Shown here piece by piece: positions 36,384 through 44,690 of a stretch of DNA of 64,000 nt. Numbering within the stretch: position 1 is the stretch's first letter; each line of letters opens with the position of its first letter. This DNA is from Streptomyces cyaneus. Lineage in GTDB: Bacteria > Actinomycetota > Actinomycetes > Streptomycetales > Streptomycetaceae. Where the stretch lies: contig NZ_RQJW01000005.1 of the NCBI RefSeq assembly GCF_004028635.1, positions 434,001 to 498,000 of the forward strand. The letters are read 5' to 3'. Made by a program: the position numbers and the translations under genes. The notes beneath the pieces were generated by a model. It searched no databases, was not told the origin of the DNA, and saw nothing but the letters and a program-made list of their open reading frames with translations.

Positions 36384-37570
36384 TTGTCGACTCCGAACTT
36401 CAGGCGCTCCACGGGCGTCAGCTCGATGAGCTTCGCGCCCATGCGGACGGCGTCCTCGTCGAGTACGGCGACGTCGGCCGGCGTCGGTTCGTCGGACAGC
36501 CGGCGCTCATGGGCGTCGATGATCTGGTAGAGGTCGAATCCGTACTGGTTCCGCATGACCTTGCGCCCGAGCTCGTTCATCATGCAGTTCGTGCTGCAGG
36601 CGCCGGTGTTCTTCGGCATGTGCCAGCCGGCCCGCTCCAGGTCGGCGATCTGCTCCTTGAACGGCGGCTTCTCGACGAACTCGTAGAACGGGATGAGCAC
36701 GCTGCGGCACTCGGCGGTCTTGAGCAGCTCGGCGGATTCGGGCGCGTTCGACTCCGCGTGCTGCCGCATCGGGGCGACGAACTTGTCGAGCATGCTCATC
36801 ACCGGAGGCAGCGCGCCGCCGGACAGGGCCGGGGAGCCGGCCAGGTCCATCCGGTTCTGGCCCTTCTGGGTGCCGATGAAGCAGAAGGCGACGTCGTTCT
36901 CGTGGCAGTACAGGGTGGCCTGTGCGGCGATCGTGGCGAAGCACGGCCAGCAGGCCGAGCCGTAGGTCATGGCCGAGCGCATCAGCTCCGGATCGCCGGT
37001 CTCGTTCACGGTGAAGCCGAGCCGGAACAGCGTGTCCATCGGGTCGCGGGGCGGCTTGGCGATGACCAGTTCGACGCCCAGGCTGTCGCACAGTTTCTGC
37101 GCGTTCCTGATCGCGGCCGGCGACTGGTACCCCTGGTCCAGCATCCAGGCGACGACGTTCAACTCCTTGCGCTTCGCCAGGTCGATGAGCATCCAGCTGG
37201 AGTCCTTGCCGCCGCTGTAGAGCACCATGGCGTCGACGGAGCCGGGCTTCTTCTCCGGCACGCTGCCCACCAGTTCGGTCAGCGAGCGGATGCCGGAGGG
37301 CAGTACGGAGTTGACCTTGCCGAGGACCGAGGCCAGGCCCCGGGTGCCACGGCTCTTGGCCTGGTACGTGCGCAGGATCAGGTCGAGGATCCACTGGTTG
37401 TCGGTGCTCTGCCCGGTGCGGTCCACCACCTTGGCCCCGCTCGCGCAGTGCAGGCACAGCTCGGGGTCGGGCGAGGGCGGCTTTCCTTCCGCGGACAGCA
37501 GGAAGGCGTCGTACGCCAGCGGCATTCCGCACCGCGTGCAGACGGATTGGTCGGGTGTCAGTGCTGTCAC
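36380..37570 (-). CDS. PP-loop ATP pyrophosphatase with paired Cys motifs (N-acetyl-sugar amidotransferase/TtuA-like)
   Basis: A 396-residue adenine-nucleotide alpha-hydrolase. The N-terminal zinc-ribbon-like CTRCGMPLAYDAF...CLHC resembles WbpG/PseA amidotransferases. The PP-loop is LYSGGKDSSWML. Further Cys pairs occur in ACWPCF and CSTNC, the arrangement of TtuA/CTU1 thiolases. These enzymes adenylate an oxygen and replace it with N or S. No sugar pathway or HisH-type glutaminase gene is nearby, so the substrate may be the acyl product. GTG 37570 follows GGGGAGC; 20 bp separate it from the upstream gene. Confidence 0.75.
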   Translation of the reverse strand: MTALTPDQSVCTRCGMPLAYDAFLLSAEGKPPSPDPELCLHCASGAKVVDRTGQSTDNQWILDLILRTYQAKSRGTRGLASVLGKVNSVLPSGIRSLTELVGSVPEKKPGSVDAMVLYSGGKDSSWMLIDLAKRKELNVVAWMLDQGYQSPAAIRNAQKLCDSLGVELVIAKPPRDPMDTLFRLGFTVNETGDPELMRSAMTYGSACWPCFATIAAQATLYCHENDVAFCFIGTQKGQNRMDLAGSPALSGGALPPVMSMLDKFVAPMRQHAESNAPESAELLKTAECRSVLIPFYEFVEKPPFKEQIADLERAGWHMPKNTGACSTNCMMNELGRKVMRNQYGFDLYQIIDAHERRLSDEPTPADVAVLDEDAVRMGAKLIELTPVERLKFGVDK

Positions 37571-37590
37571 TGTCTGCTCCCCTTCAGAAG

Positions 37591-38790
37591 TCAGGCGGCG
37601 GTGCCGGGCGCGACGGCAGCCAGGATCTTGTCGATGGGCAGGGGGTTGGGGCCGCACTGCAGCGTGGGGATGCTCAGCCCGTTCGCGAGGTAGGCGTCCT
37701 CGTAGGCGAGGATCGTCTCGATCGACGGCTCGCCGATGGTGCGCGGCAGCCGGTCGTCCAGGGCGAGGAGCATGCCCTCGGTCTGGCAGGTCCAGGCCGT
37801 GGTGCTGTTGCCGTCGGCGTCCACGTCGGCGAAGTCGAAGGGGAAGCCGGAGGTGTAGCCGATGCCGGAGCAGTCGACCAGGCCCGCGTCGCACGGCACG
37901 ATGTCGGCCGCCTCGGTGACACGCCGCCACGCCTTGTCGCGGTCCCAGCAGTACGGCTGGCTGTCGTCGATCAGGACCGTGCCGGGCGCGACCTTGTCGA
38001 TGTCCACGACATACGGGGTGCTGACCGCGCTGACCAGGACGTCGGTGGCGTAGCAGGCACTGCCGGGCACGAGCGCGCCGAGCGAGTCGGTGACCTCGGT
38101 GAGCGTGGGCGTCCCGGTCCGCTCCTCGAACTCCCGGGCCAGCTTCTCGAGTTTGCCGGCGGCCTGGGGGCGGTCCACCAGGACCAGCTCCCGTGGCGGA
38201 CGCCCGCTCGCCTGCAGCAGCTGGGTGAAGGCTCGGCCGATGCTGCCGACGCCGAGCACGGTCAGCCGCTGGGTGCCGGGGTCGCGCTGCAGCTCCTTGA
38301 TCGCCTGCCAATAGGTCTGGTGGACGCCGACGGCGGTGAGGGCGTGGCCGGTGGTCACCGTCATGCCCGCTTGCGCGGCCGGCTCGACCAGCCGTCGGCC
38401 GTACAGGGACAGGGCCCCGGTGAGCCCGCCGAGGCAGAGGATCTTCGCCCCGACCTTGGCGGCCATGCGGACGGCGTCCTCCTGCAGGATCTGCGCACAG
38501 CGCCGGCGGCTCTTGGGCTCGATGAGCTCATGGGCGAAGAAGGGCAGGAACATGATGCCGACGGTGAAGGAACCGGTGCTGATGATCTCGCCGAACATGG
38601 GGTTGAGGTGGCGCTGCAGTCCCGCGACATCGCGCTGGTCGAGCTTGTCGATGAAGGGGAACAGACGCGGTGCGTCCCCCTCGTCACGGGGATGCGTCAG
38701 CAGGACGACGTCTACGGTCCCTTTGCCGTCCTGGGCATCGAGCCAGTCGAAGAGTGCGTTCGGGCCGAGGTAGCGGGTGGGTTGGGACAT
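37591..38790 (-). CDS. Acyl-ACP reductase-like (AAR-type) Rossmann protein
   Basis: A 399-residue protein whose layout follows cyanobacterial long-chain acyl-ACP reductase: a conserved N-terminal block (KILCLGGLTGALSLYG), a TTGHALTAVGVHQT helix, an NAD(P) motif VLGVGSIGRAF, LIDDSQPYCWD, and a Cys in GLVDCSGIGY at the position of the catalytic thiol. AARs reduce acyl-ACP to fatty aldehyde. The match is by pattern, not alignment; a shikimate-dehydrogenase-like oxidoreductase is the alternative. ATG 38790 has GGAGGACAG upstream. Confidence 0.6.
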   Translation of the reverse strand: MSQPTRYLGPNALFDWLDAQDGKGTVDVVLLTHPRDEGDAPRLFPFIDKLDQRDVAGLQRHLNPMFGEIISTGSFTVGIMFLPFFAHELIEPKSRRRCAQILQEDAVRMAAKVGAKILCLGGLTGALSLYGRRLVEPAAQAGMTVTTGHALTAVGVHQTYWQAIKELQRDPGTQRLTVLGVGSIGRAFTQLLQASGRPPRELVLVDRPQAAGKLEKLAREFEERTGTPTLTEVTDSLGALVPGSACYATDVLVSAVSTPYVVDIDKVAPGTVLIDDSQPYCWDRDKAWRRVTEAADIVPCDAGLVDCSGIGYTSGFPFDFADVDADGNSTTAWTCQTEGMLLALDDRLPRTIGEPSIETILAYEDAYLANGLSIPTLQCGPNPLPIDKILAAVAPGTAA

Positions 38791-38881
38791 GGCTGTCCTC
38801 CGGGTAGCGCGGCAGGTGGATGCGGTGACGTGGCGGCGGGTGAATTGCGGTGGGTGAGGGACGAGCGCCCTCGGAGGCTGA

Positions 38882-39859
38882 TCAGGGAGCGGTGATGACC
38901 TGGGCCGCACAGGTGAGGCCGTGGCCGAAGCCCAGCAGCAGCACGGGGTCGCCGGAGTGCAGCCGGCCCTGCTCGGTCATCCGGGACAGCGCCAGCGGGA
39001 TGGAGGCGGCGGAGGTGTTGCCCGACTCGACGATGTCGTCGGCCACCAGCGCCTGAGGAGCGCCCAGTTGGCGGGCCAGGGACCGGACGATCCGCAGGTT
39101 GGCCTGGTGCGGGACGAACGCGGCCAGTTCGGTGGGCGCGACCCCGGCGCGCCGGCATGCCTCCAGCGCGACCGGCGCCAGCGAGGTCGCCCAGCGGTAG
39201 ACGGCCTGGCCGTCCTGGGCGAAGAAGGAGTGCCGGTCCCTGACGGTGATCTTGTCGGCGTTCCGGCCCGAACTGCCCCAGGCGACCGGGCCGATCCACC
39301 CGTCGTGGGAGCCTCGCCCGGCCAGCACGGCGGCGCCCGCCGCATCCGCGAAGATCACGCAGGTCGACCGGTCCGACGGGTCCACCCAGGCCGACATCTT
39401 GTCCGAGCCGATCACCAGCGCGTTGCGGGCGGACCCCGCGCGCAGCGCGTCGGCGGTGACGGCCAGCGCGTAGGTGAAGCCGGCGCAGCCCGCGTTGATG
39501 TCGTAGGCCCCGGGCGCCTCGATGCCCAACCGGTGCGCGACGGCGGGCGCCGCGACGGGTATCTGGGTCTCCTGGGTACAGGTCGCCAGGACCACGAGGT
39601 CGATCTCGTCGGCCGGCAGTCCACTGGCGGCCAGGGCCTTCGCCCCGGCGTGGACCGCCATGTCCGTCACCGACTCCTGTGGGGCGGCGATGTGCCGGCT
39701 GGCGATCCCGACGCGGCTGCGGATCCACTCGTCGCTGGTGTCCACCCGGGCGGCGAGTTCCTCGTTGGTGACCACGCGCTCGGGCTGGTAGTGGCCGAAC
39801 GCCAGGATCCGCGGCCCCGTCGATGTCCGCGCCGACGTCCGCCGTGTCTGTGCGCTCAT
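38882..39859 (-). CDS. Beta-ketoacyl-ACP synthase III (FabH-like)
   Basis: A 325-residue ketosynthase III with the Cys-His-Asn triad: NAGCAGFTYAL, VPHQANLRIV and ESGNTSAASIPLAL. It primes a chain from an acyl-CoA or acyl-ACP. DTSDEWIRSRVGIASR is the family N-terminus. ATG 39859 is taken because AGGTG lies seven bases upstream; a TTG five codons earlier is less likely. It is the first gene of the minus-strand operon and diverges from a TetR gene 311 bp away. Confidence 0.92.
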   Translation of the reverse strand: MSAQTRRTSARTSTGPRILAFGHYQPERVVTNEELAARVDTSDEWIRSRVGIASRHIAAPQESVTDMAVHAGAKALAASGLPADEIDLVVLATCTQETQIPVAAPAVAHRLGIEAPGAYDINAGCAGFTYALAVTADALRAGSARNALVIGSDKMSAWVDPSDRSTCVIFADAAGAAVLAGRGSHDGWIGPVAWGSSGRNADKITVRDRHSFFAQDGQAVYRWATSLAPVALEACRRAGVAPTELAAFVPHQANLRIVRSLARQLGAPQALVADDIVESGNTSAASIPLALSRMTEQGRLHSGDPVLLLGFGHGLTCAAQVITAP

Positions 39860-39914
39860 CGACGCACCTGGCAAGTGATCATCTCGACACGTCTCCCCGT
39901 TCGTCGTTCCTCGT

Positions 39915-39936
39915 GTCGACCGATGTGCCGGTCGAC
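39915..39936. promoter_or_regulatory. Inverted repeat in the fabH-like/tetR divergent region
   Basis: GTCGACCG-atgtgc-CGGTCGAC is a perfect 8-bp inverted repeat 56 bp upstream of the fabH-like gene. It is the clearest symmetrical element in 39860-40170 and a reasonable site for the divergent TetR protein. A TTGACA hexamer at 40100-40105 points toward the TetR gene, without a clear -10. Nothing else is evident in this 311-bp gap. Confidence 0.5.
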
Positions 39937-40170
39937 GTGTTGTTCCGACGTGCTTCAGCCTCGCCGCGGGGAAGAGCCACGAGCAATATCACCGATGCCC
40001 AGATCGGGCCGTCCCAGCTTTGGCATCCGGGCTTGAAAGCCGCAGGTCACGCCGTGGATGCGGGCCTCCGGCAGTGGAACGCCGCGAGCGATCGGTGGTT
40101 GACATGCTCAGACACCGAGGGGAAACATGAACCTGACTTACGAATCTGAATTCATATATCGGAGGCTGCG

Positions 40171-40818
40171 ATGAGCTCGTACGGGAGCCGACCCCTCGGC
40201 CGCGGTCCGGCCAGACCGCAACAGCGGCGCAGCCAGGAGACCCACGCCGCGCTGCTGCGTGCGGCGGACGCCGGCTTCAGCACCGACGGCTGGCGCGGCA
40301 CCTCCGTCGAGCGGGTCGCGGCGGCGGCCGGCACGTCCGTGGGCAGCGTGTACACACGCTTCGGCAGCAAGCGCGACCTGCTGCTCGCGGTGGTGGGCGA
40401 GCGCCTCGAGGAGATCACCGGCCTGGTCGAGACGACCGAGTTCACCGAGCTCCTGCACGACCCGGTCGGCGGGCTCAGGGCGACCGTCGCCCTGGTGGTG
40501 ACCCGCCGTCGCGGGGCCGCCGGGCTGCTGACCGCATGGGCTGACGCGTGCATCGATCACCCTGAGATGCGCGAGCTGGAGACCGGCATCCGCGACAGCA
40601 TCGTCAAGCAGTTGCGCGACCGCCTGGAGCTGCTCTCGGCGCACCCCGGGATGCGCCCGGAGATCGACCTGGACCAACTGGCCATCGCCGTATGCGGGTT
40701 GATCGAAGGCCTCCACCTGCCTCCGTGGACGAGCCTCAGTGACGAGGAGGCCACCGACATCTGTTCCCGGCTCATCCTGCACACCTGCCTGCGCGACGAC
40801 GCCCTCCCGACGTCCTAG
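40171..40818 (+). CDS. TetR family regulator of the ketosynthase/FAAL operon
   Basis: A 215-residue protein with a TetR helix-turn-helix at about residues 25-70 (VAAAAGTSVGSVYTRFGSKRDLLL) and an all-helical effector domain. A basic N-terminal tail (RPLGRGPARPQQRR) precedes it. It is divergently transcribed from the fabH-like gene, the usual arrangement for a local repressor. ATG 40171 follows GGAGG. The effector is unknown; an acyl thioester would fit the context. Confidence 0.88.
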   Translation: MSSYGSRPLGRGPARPQQRRSQETHAALLRAADAGFSTDGWRGTSVERVAAAAGTSVGSVYTRFGSKRDLLLAVVGERLEEITGLVETTEFTELLHDPVGGLRATVALVVTRRRGAAGLLTAWADACIDHPEMRELETGIRDSIVKQLRDRLELLSAHPGMRPEIDLDQLAIAVCGLIEGLHLPPWTSLSDEEATDICSRLILHTCLRDDALPTS

Positions 40819-40923
40819 CGACAGCCCGGCAGCCAAGCCGCACACCCCCGGCCCCCGCACCTCCCCGTTCGCCGGCGCTCGTCGGGCGCAAAGCCATGCC
40901 CCCACGGAAAAACGAGGTTACCC

Positions 40924-41682
40924 ATGAGCGACAAGCTGACCGCGGTCCCCGACCGGGACGAGGGATTCGCCACCCCGCCCGGGGACGAAGAGCAGAACCC
41001 GACGGGCGGGAAAGGAAGGAAGAAGGAGAAGAAGGAGAAGGAGAAGCCGTCCGGCGGAGGGACGCCCAAGCGGATTCTCCTCATCGCCCCGCTGCTCTAT
41101 CTCGGAATCCTGAGTGTCCTGCAGTTCAACTTCACGCGTATGCACGACGCGCTCGTCCACATCCAGGACGGCACGACGTCGGGTCTCGCCCTGACGAACA
41201 AGCAGCTCAGTGACACCAACAGGAAGTTGAGCACGACGAACAGGCAACTCAGCGAGACGAACAAGAAACTGAACTCGACCAACGAGCAGTTGGGGACCAC
41301 GAACAAGCAGCTCAGCGCCACCAACGCGCAGTTGGGGACGACCAACAAGAAGCTCAACGCGCTGGGCGACCTCAAGCAGCGGATGCTGCTGCTCAACCAG
41401 AACATGACCGCCATGCGGGAGCTGATGAAGCCGCTGCCCGGAATGGCCTCCAAGATAGCGAAACTGAGCGATCAGATCACTGATCTCAACGCGAGCGTCA
41501 GCGCCTTGGAGAAGGACGCCTCGTCACTGCCCACGGTGGCGAAGAACGTCCAGAACATGAAGTCGAGCATCAAGGATCTCTCCAAGCAGATGGGCGGCAT
41601 GAACGGAACGCTGACCAGCATGTCGGAGGACCTCGACGACATGGACCAGCGTCTGAAGATCATTCCCAAGCTGCCCAACTGA
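40924..41682 (+). CDS. Membrane protein with a perfect heptad (TNxxLxx) coiled coil
   Basis: 252 residues, not a recognised family. A charged cytosolic tail rich in KEKKEKEK is followed by one transmembrane helix (about 55-72) and then a long extracellular coiled coil. Eight consecutive heptads of form TNKQLSD/TNRKLST run at about residues 92-147, followed by further coiled-coil segments around three LSKQM/LSDQI blocks. It is encoded directly before two PucR-type regulators, 38 bp upstream of the first. A scaffold or envelope-spanning role is possible; no function can be assigned. Confidence 0.8.
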   Translation: MSDKLTAVPDRDEGFATPPGDEEQNPTGGKGRKKEKKEKEKPSGGGTPKRILLIAPLLYLGILSVLQFNFTRMHDALVHIQDGTTSGLALTNKQLSDTNRKLSTTNRQLSETNKKLNSTNEQLGTTNKQLSATNAQLGTTNKKLNALGDLKQRMLLLNQNMTAMRELMKPLPGMASKIAKLSDQITDLNASVSALEKDASSLPTVAKNVQNMKSSIKDLSKQMGGMNGTLTSMSEDLDDMDQRLKIIPKLPN

Positions 41683-41719
41683 CCCGGGCCGGGGACGACG
41701 AACGACCGAAAGGAAGACT

Positions 41720-42994
41720 GTGTTCTACGGGGTGGAAGAACGGGTGGCGGAACCCGTACCGGAACTACCGGGACCCGGACCAGAACCGGAACCGGAACCG
41801 GAAGACCAGGAGCTCACGGTCGCGGACCGCGAACGGGCCGCGCTGCTGGCCAGAGCGGTCGCACCACGGGTGGCCGCCCTGGCAGGAGCGATCTTCGACC
41901 GGACCGGTCCCGACGAGTCACACCTGCTGCACCGCGTCACCCAGTGCCTGCGCATCGGGCTGACGACATGCCTGCACGAACGGCCCCTGACCAAGGACGA
42001 GCGCCGCGAACTCAGCCGCGTCGGAACGGCGATCGCGGCCTCGGGAGCACGACCGCCTGCCCTCGTCGGCATCCACAGCGTGCTGTTCCTCGGGCACGGC
42101 GAGGCCCTCCGGGCCTGCCAGGAGAACGCCCTGCCGCCGTCGTTCTCCGCTCGCCTGGAAGAGGGGGCCAAGCGGCTTCTCCCGCTCAGCGAGGAAATGG
42201 CGGGCTGCATCGCCGACGGATACGCGGAGGAGCGCTTCGGCCGCGGCCGGGCGACGCAGCCGAGGCGCCCTGTCGACGCCCTGTGTTCCCTCATCACCGG
42301 GCCCACCGACTCCTGGCGGCGCACCTACCTCACCAAGATCGTCCAGAAGAGCGGTCTCGACGGCATTTTTCCCGCCGTCATGGCCATCGCACAGGGACAT
42401 GTCGGCACGGCGACCGAACCGACGACCCTACGCATAGGAAACTCCGCGAACATCGTCGTCGCCCCCGTCGCCGCTCCGGATCCGCACACGCTCATCCTCT
42501 GCCCCGCCGCCAGCACCGGCCCCTTCATGCTGTGGCTGCGCCGGACGGTCACTACCACCACGGTGCACACCCGGGCCGTCACCTTCGAAGAAGCGCCCGC
42601 CCGTTACACGGCGACCCGCGACATCCTCACCGCCGGTGACCCGATCGACCACGACGAGCGTTTCATCGATGCCCGAAGCCTGTTCTGGCACCGCATGCTG
42701 AGGAACCAGCGCATCGAGAACGTGGGCGACTATGTCGAAGAGGTGATCGGCCCCATCCTTCGGCTGCCGGAAACACAGCGCATCCCCCTCCTCGAGACAC
42801 TGCATTCCCTCGACAAACACAACGGATCCGTACGCGCGGCGGCCGCGTCCCTCAACATCCACGAGAAGACACTCCGCTACCGCGTCGGCCGTATAGAGGC
42901 ACTCACCGGCCTGAACGCCCTCACCAGAAATCACTGGCCCCAACTCAACCAGGCATGTGAACTTTTCGAGAACGTCATGAGCCGGTCCGCCTGA
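41720..42994 (+). CDS. PucR-type transcriptional regulator, paralogue 1
   Basis: 424 residues. An N-terminal Pro/Glu low-complexity segment (EPEPEPEPE) precedes an RsbRD-like helical region. The C-terminus has the PucR helix-turn-helix: LLETLHSLDKHNGSVRAAAASLNIHEK followed by TLRYRVGRIEALTGLN. Middle domains probably sense a ligand. It shares most of its length with the gene at 43261; the segment RRTVTTTTVHTRAVTFEEAPARYTAT is nearly identical in both. GTG 41720 follows AAAGGAAG. A strong terminator follows. Confidence 0.85.
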   Translation: MFYGVEERVAEPVPELPGPGPEPEPEPEDQELTVADRERAALLARAVAPRVAALAGAIFDRTGPDESHLLHRVTQCLRIGLTTCLHERPLTKDERRELSRVGTAIAASGARPPALVGIHSVLFLGHGEALRACQENALPPSFSARLEEGAKRLLPLSEEMAGCIADGYAEERFGRGRATQPRRPVDALCSLITGPTDSWRRTYLTKIVQKSGLDGIFPAVMAIAQGHVGTATEPTTLRIGNSANIVVAPVAAPDPHTLILCPAASTGPFMLWLRRTVTTTTVHTRAVTFEEAPARYTATRDILTAGDPIDHDERFIDARSLFWHRMLRNQRIENVGDYVEEVIGPILRLPETQRIPLLETLHSLDKHNGSVRAAAASLNIHEKTLRYRVGRIEALTGLNALTRNHWPQLNQACELFENVMSRSA

Positions 42995-43022
42995 GCGGCT
43001 CCCCCCGCCCACCTTCCCGCAG

Positions 43023-43056
43023 AAACCGCAGGTCAAGACATTGATCTGCGGTTTTT
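43023..43056 (+). terminator. Rho-independent terminator between the two PucR genes
   Basis: AAACCGCAG (43023-43031) pairs with CTGCGGTTT (43046-43054), extended inward by TCAA/TTGA with a GACA loop, and followed by T residues. It separates the first PucR gene from its paralogue, which needs its own promoter. The region 43057-43260 is AT-richer than its surroundings and rich in GCGT/TAAT words. Confidence 0.85.
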
Positions 43057-43260
43057 GTCATGCCCCGCGGCACTTGCGCCGCGAGTCCGGTTGTAGGTCT
43101 TGAACCCTGCTGGTGATCGTCTCGAAAGGCCTTGGTGATCATCTTGTGGTGTACATGGATCTCGGGGCTTTAGTGGACGATGGTCGATGCATGTAGCTGC
43201 GATACGCGTTGTGCGTCTATGCGCGTTAATGCTGCGTAAATGCATAGGGGGAATCTTTAC

Positions 43261-44544
43261 ATGCCGATACGTAACGGGCGGCAAGTGACCGGCGAGTCCC
43301 GTCCCTGCAACGACCTACCCGATGACCCGATCGACGACCTCACCGACGCCCTGCCCGACGAAGAACGCATCGCGTTATTGGCGAGCATCGTCGCTCCACG
43401 CGTGACAGCGCTCGCCGGATCCATCTTCGACCGGGCCGCTCCCGAGGATGCGCACCTGCTCCAGCGGATCGGGTGCTGTCTGCGCATCGGACTGGGGGCC
43501 TGCCTGCAGGAGCGGCCCCTCCATGACCGGGAGCGCCATGAGCTCCACGGAGTCGGGGAGACGATCGCCGCGTCCGGTGGGCGCCCCCCGACCCTGGTCG
43601 TCATCCACAGCGTCCTGCTTCTCGGGCACAGCGAAGCCCTCCGCTCCTGTGACGAGAGCGGGTTCTCCGGCCCCGTGATGACCCGGCTCGAACATCACGG
43701 AAAGCGGCTGCTGGAAATCAGCGAGGAGATGGTCGGCCTCATCGCGGACGGATACGCGGAACACCGCCGCGCCCGGCACCACGGTGGCGAGCATCATCGG
43801 CCGATCGACGCCCTGTGCACCCTCATCACCGAACCGACCCAGTCGTGGCGGCGCTCCTACCTGACGAAGCTGGTCCTGGAGAGCGAGCTGGACTCGTTCT
43901 TCCCCGCGTCCATCGCCGTCACCCGTGGCCACCTCTTCGAGCACACCGAGGCCACGACCATCCGGATCGGCCGGTCCGCCGAGGTGATAGCCGCGCCGAT
44001 CCGGGATCCGGAACCGCGCACACTTCTGCTGTGCCCCGCCGAGGACATCGTCCCCTTCACCAAGTGGCTGCGCCGAACCGTCACCTCCACCACCGTGTAC
44101 ACCCGGGCTGTCACCTTCGAGGAAGCGCCGGCCCGTTACACCGCGACCTGCGAGGTCCTCCCCCTCAGTGACTCGATCGACCAGGACGACCGGGTCATCG
44201 ACGCCAAGCGACTGCTCTGGCACCGCATGCTCGCCAACCAGCAGGTCGACTACGTCAGCGACTACGTCGAAGAAGTCATCGGCCCCATCCTGCGCCTCCC
44301 GGAGGGCCAGCGGACCTCTCTGCTGGAGACGCTGCAGTCCCTGGACCGGCACGACGGATCCGTCCGCGCTGTCGCCGCCGCCCTGAACATCCACGAGAAG
44401 ACGGTCCGGCACCGCACCGGCCGCATCGAGAGCCTCACCGGTCTGAACGCCCTCAGCAGAGCCCACTGGCCCCTGCTTCACCGTGCGGCACAGCTGTGCG
44501 CCATGTTCCCCGCGGTCCTCGAACTGTGGGACTCCTTGTTCTGA
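43261..44544 (+). CDS. PucR-type transcriptional regulator, paralogue 2, TTA codon-containing
   Basis: 427 residues, with the same domain order as paralogue 1 but without its Pro/Glu head. The C-terminal helix-turn-helix is LLETLQSLDRHDGSVRAVAAALNIHEK then TVRHRTGRIESLTGLN. Codon 39 is TTA (43375-43377), predicting bldA-dependent translation, which paralogue 1 lacks. ATG 43261 is nine bases after AGGGGG; the ATG at 43240 has no such site. The two genes likely arose by tandem duplication and now differ in developmental control. Confidence 0.86.
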   Translation: MPIRNGRQVTGESRPCNDLPDDPIDDLTDALPDEERIALLASIVAPRVTALAGSIFDRAAPEDAHLLQRIGCCLRIGLGACLQERPLHDRERHELHGVGETIAASGGRPPTLVVIHSVLLLGHSEALRSCDESGFSGPVMTRLEHHGKRLLEISEEMVGLIADGYAEHRRARHHGGEHHRPIDALCTLITEPTQSWRRSYLTKLVLESELDSFFPASIAVTRGHLFEHTEATTIRIGRSAEVIAAPIRDPEPRTLLLCPAEDIVPFTKWLRRTVTSTTVYTRAVTFEEAPARYTATCEVLPLSDSIDQDDRVIDAKRLLWHRMLANQQVDYVSDYVEEVIGPILRLPEGQRTSLLETLQSLDRHDGSVRAVAAALNIHEKTVRHRTGRIESLTGLNALSRAHWPLLHRAAQLCAMFPAVLELWDSLF

Positions 44545-44561
44545 GAACCCGGATTCGAGTC

Positions 44562-44587
44562 GGGCGCCCGGCACAGACCGGGCGCCC
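44562..44587 (+). terminator. Hairpin after the second PucR gene
   Basis: GGGCGCCCGG (44562-44571) pairs with CCGGGCGCCC (44578-44587) around a 6-nt loop and is followed by TTCT. It ends the regulator transcript and faces the converging cellulase gene. Confidence 0.8.
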
Positions 44588-44642
44588 TTCTCACGTCGCT
44601 GCCCTCAAGTCGTTGCTCTCACGTTCCTGCTCACATGTCACT

Positions 44643-44690
44643 GCTCATGTCGCAGCTCATGTCGCAGCTCACGTCGCAGCTCACGTCGCC
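44643..44690. repeat. 12-bp tandem repeat overlapping the cellulase stop
   Basis: Four copies of GCTCATGTCGCA/GCTCACGTCGCA (44643-44690), with more degenerate copies to the left. The last copy contains the cellulase stop codon (44681-44683, minus strand). Confidence 0.8.

Noticed and set aside
33456..36530. A plus-strand open frame of 1,024 codons
   Set aside because: It lies antisense to the NAD synthetase, FabF-like, ACP2 and hydrolase genes, has repetitive Arg/Ser/Pro composition and no family motif. High-GC DNA often leaves such antisense frames open.
24566..39859. Modular polyketide synthase or NRPS cluster
   Set aside because: No multidomain PKS or condensation/adenylation NRPS module is present. 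Only discrete ketosynthases, ACPs and acyl-AMP ligases are encoded.
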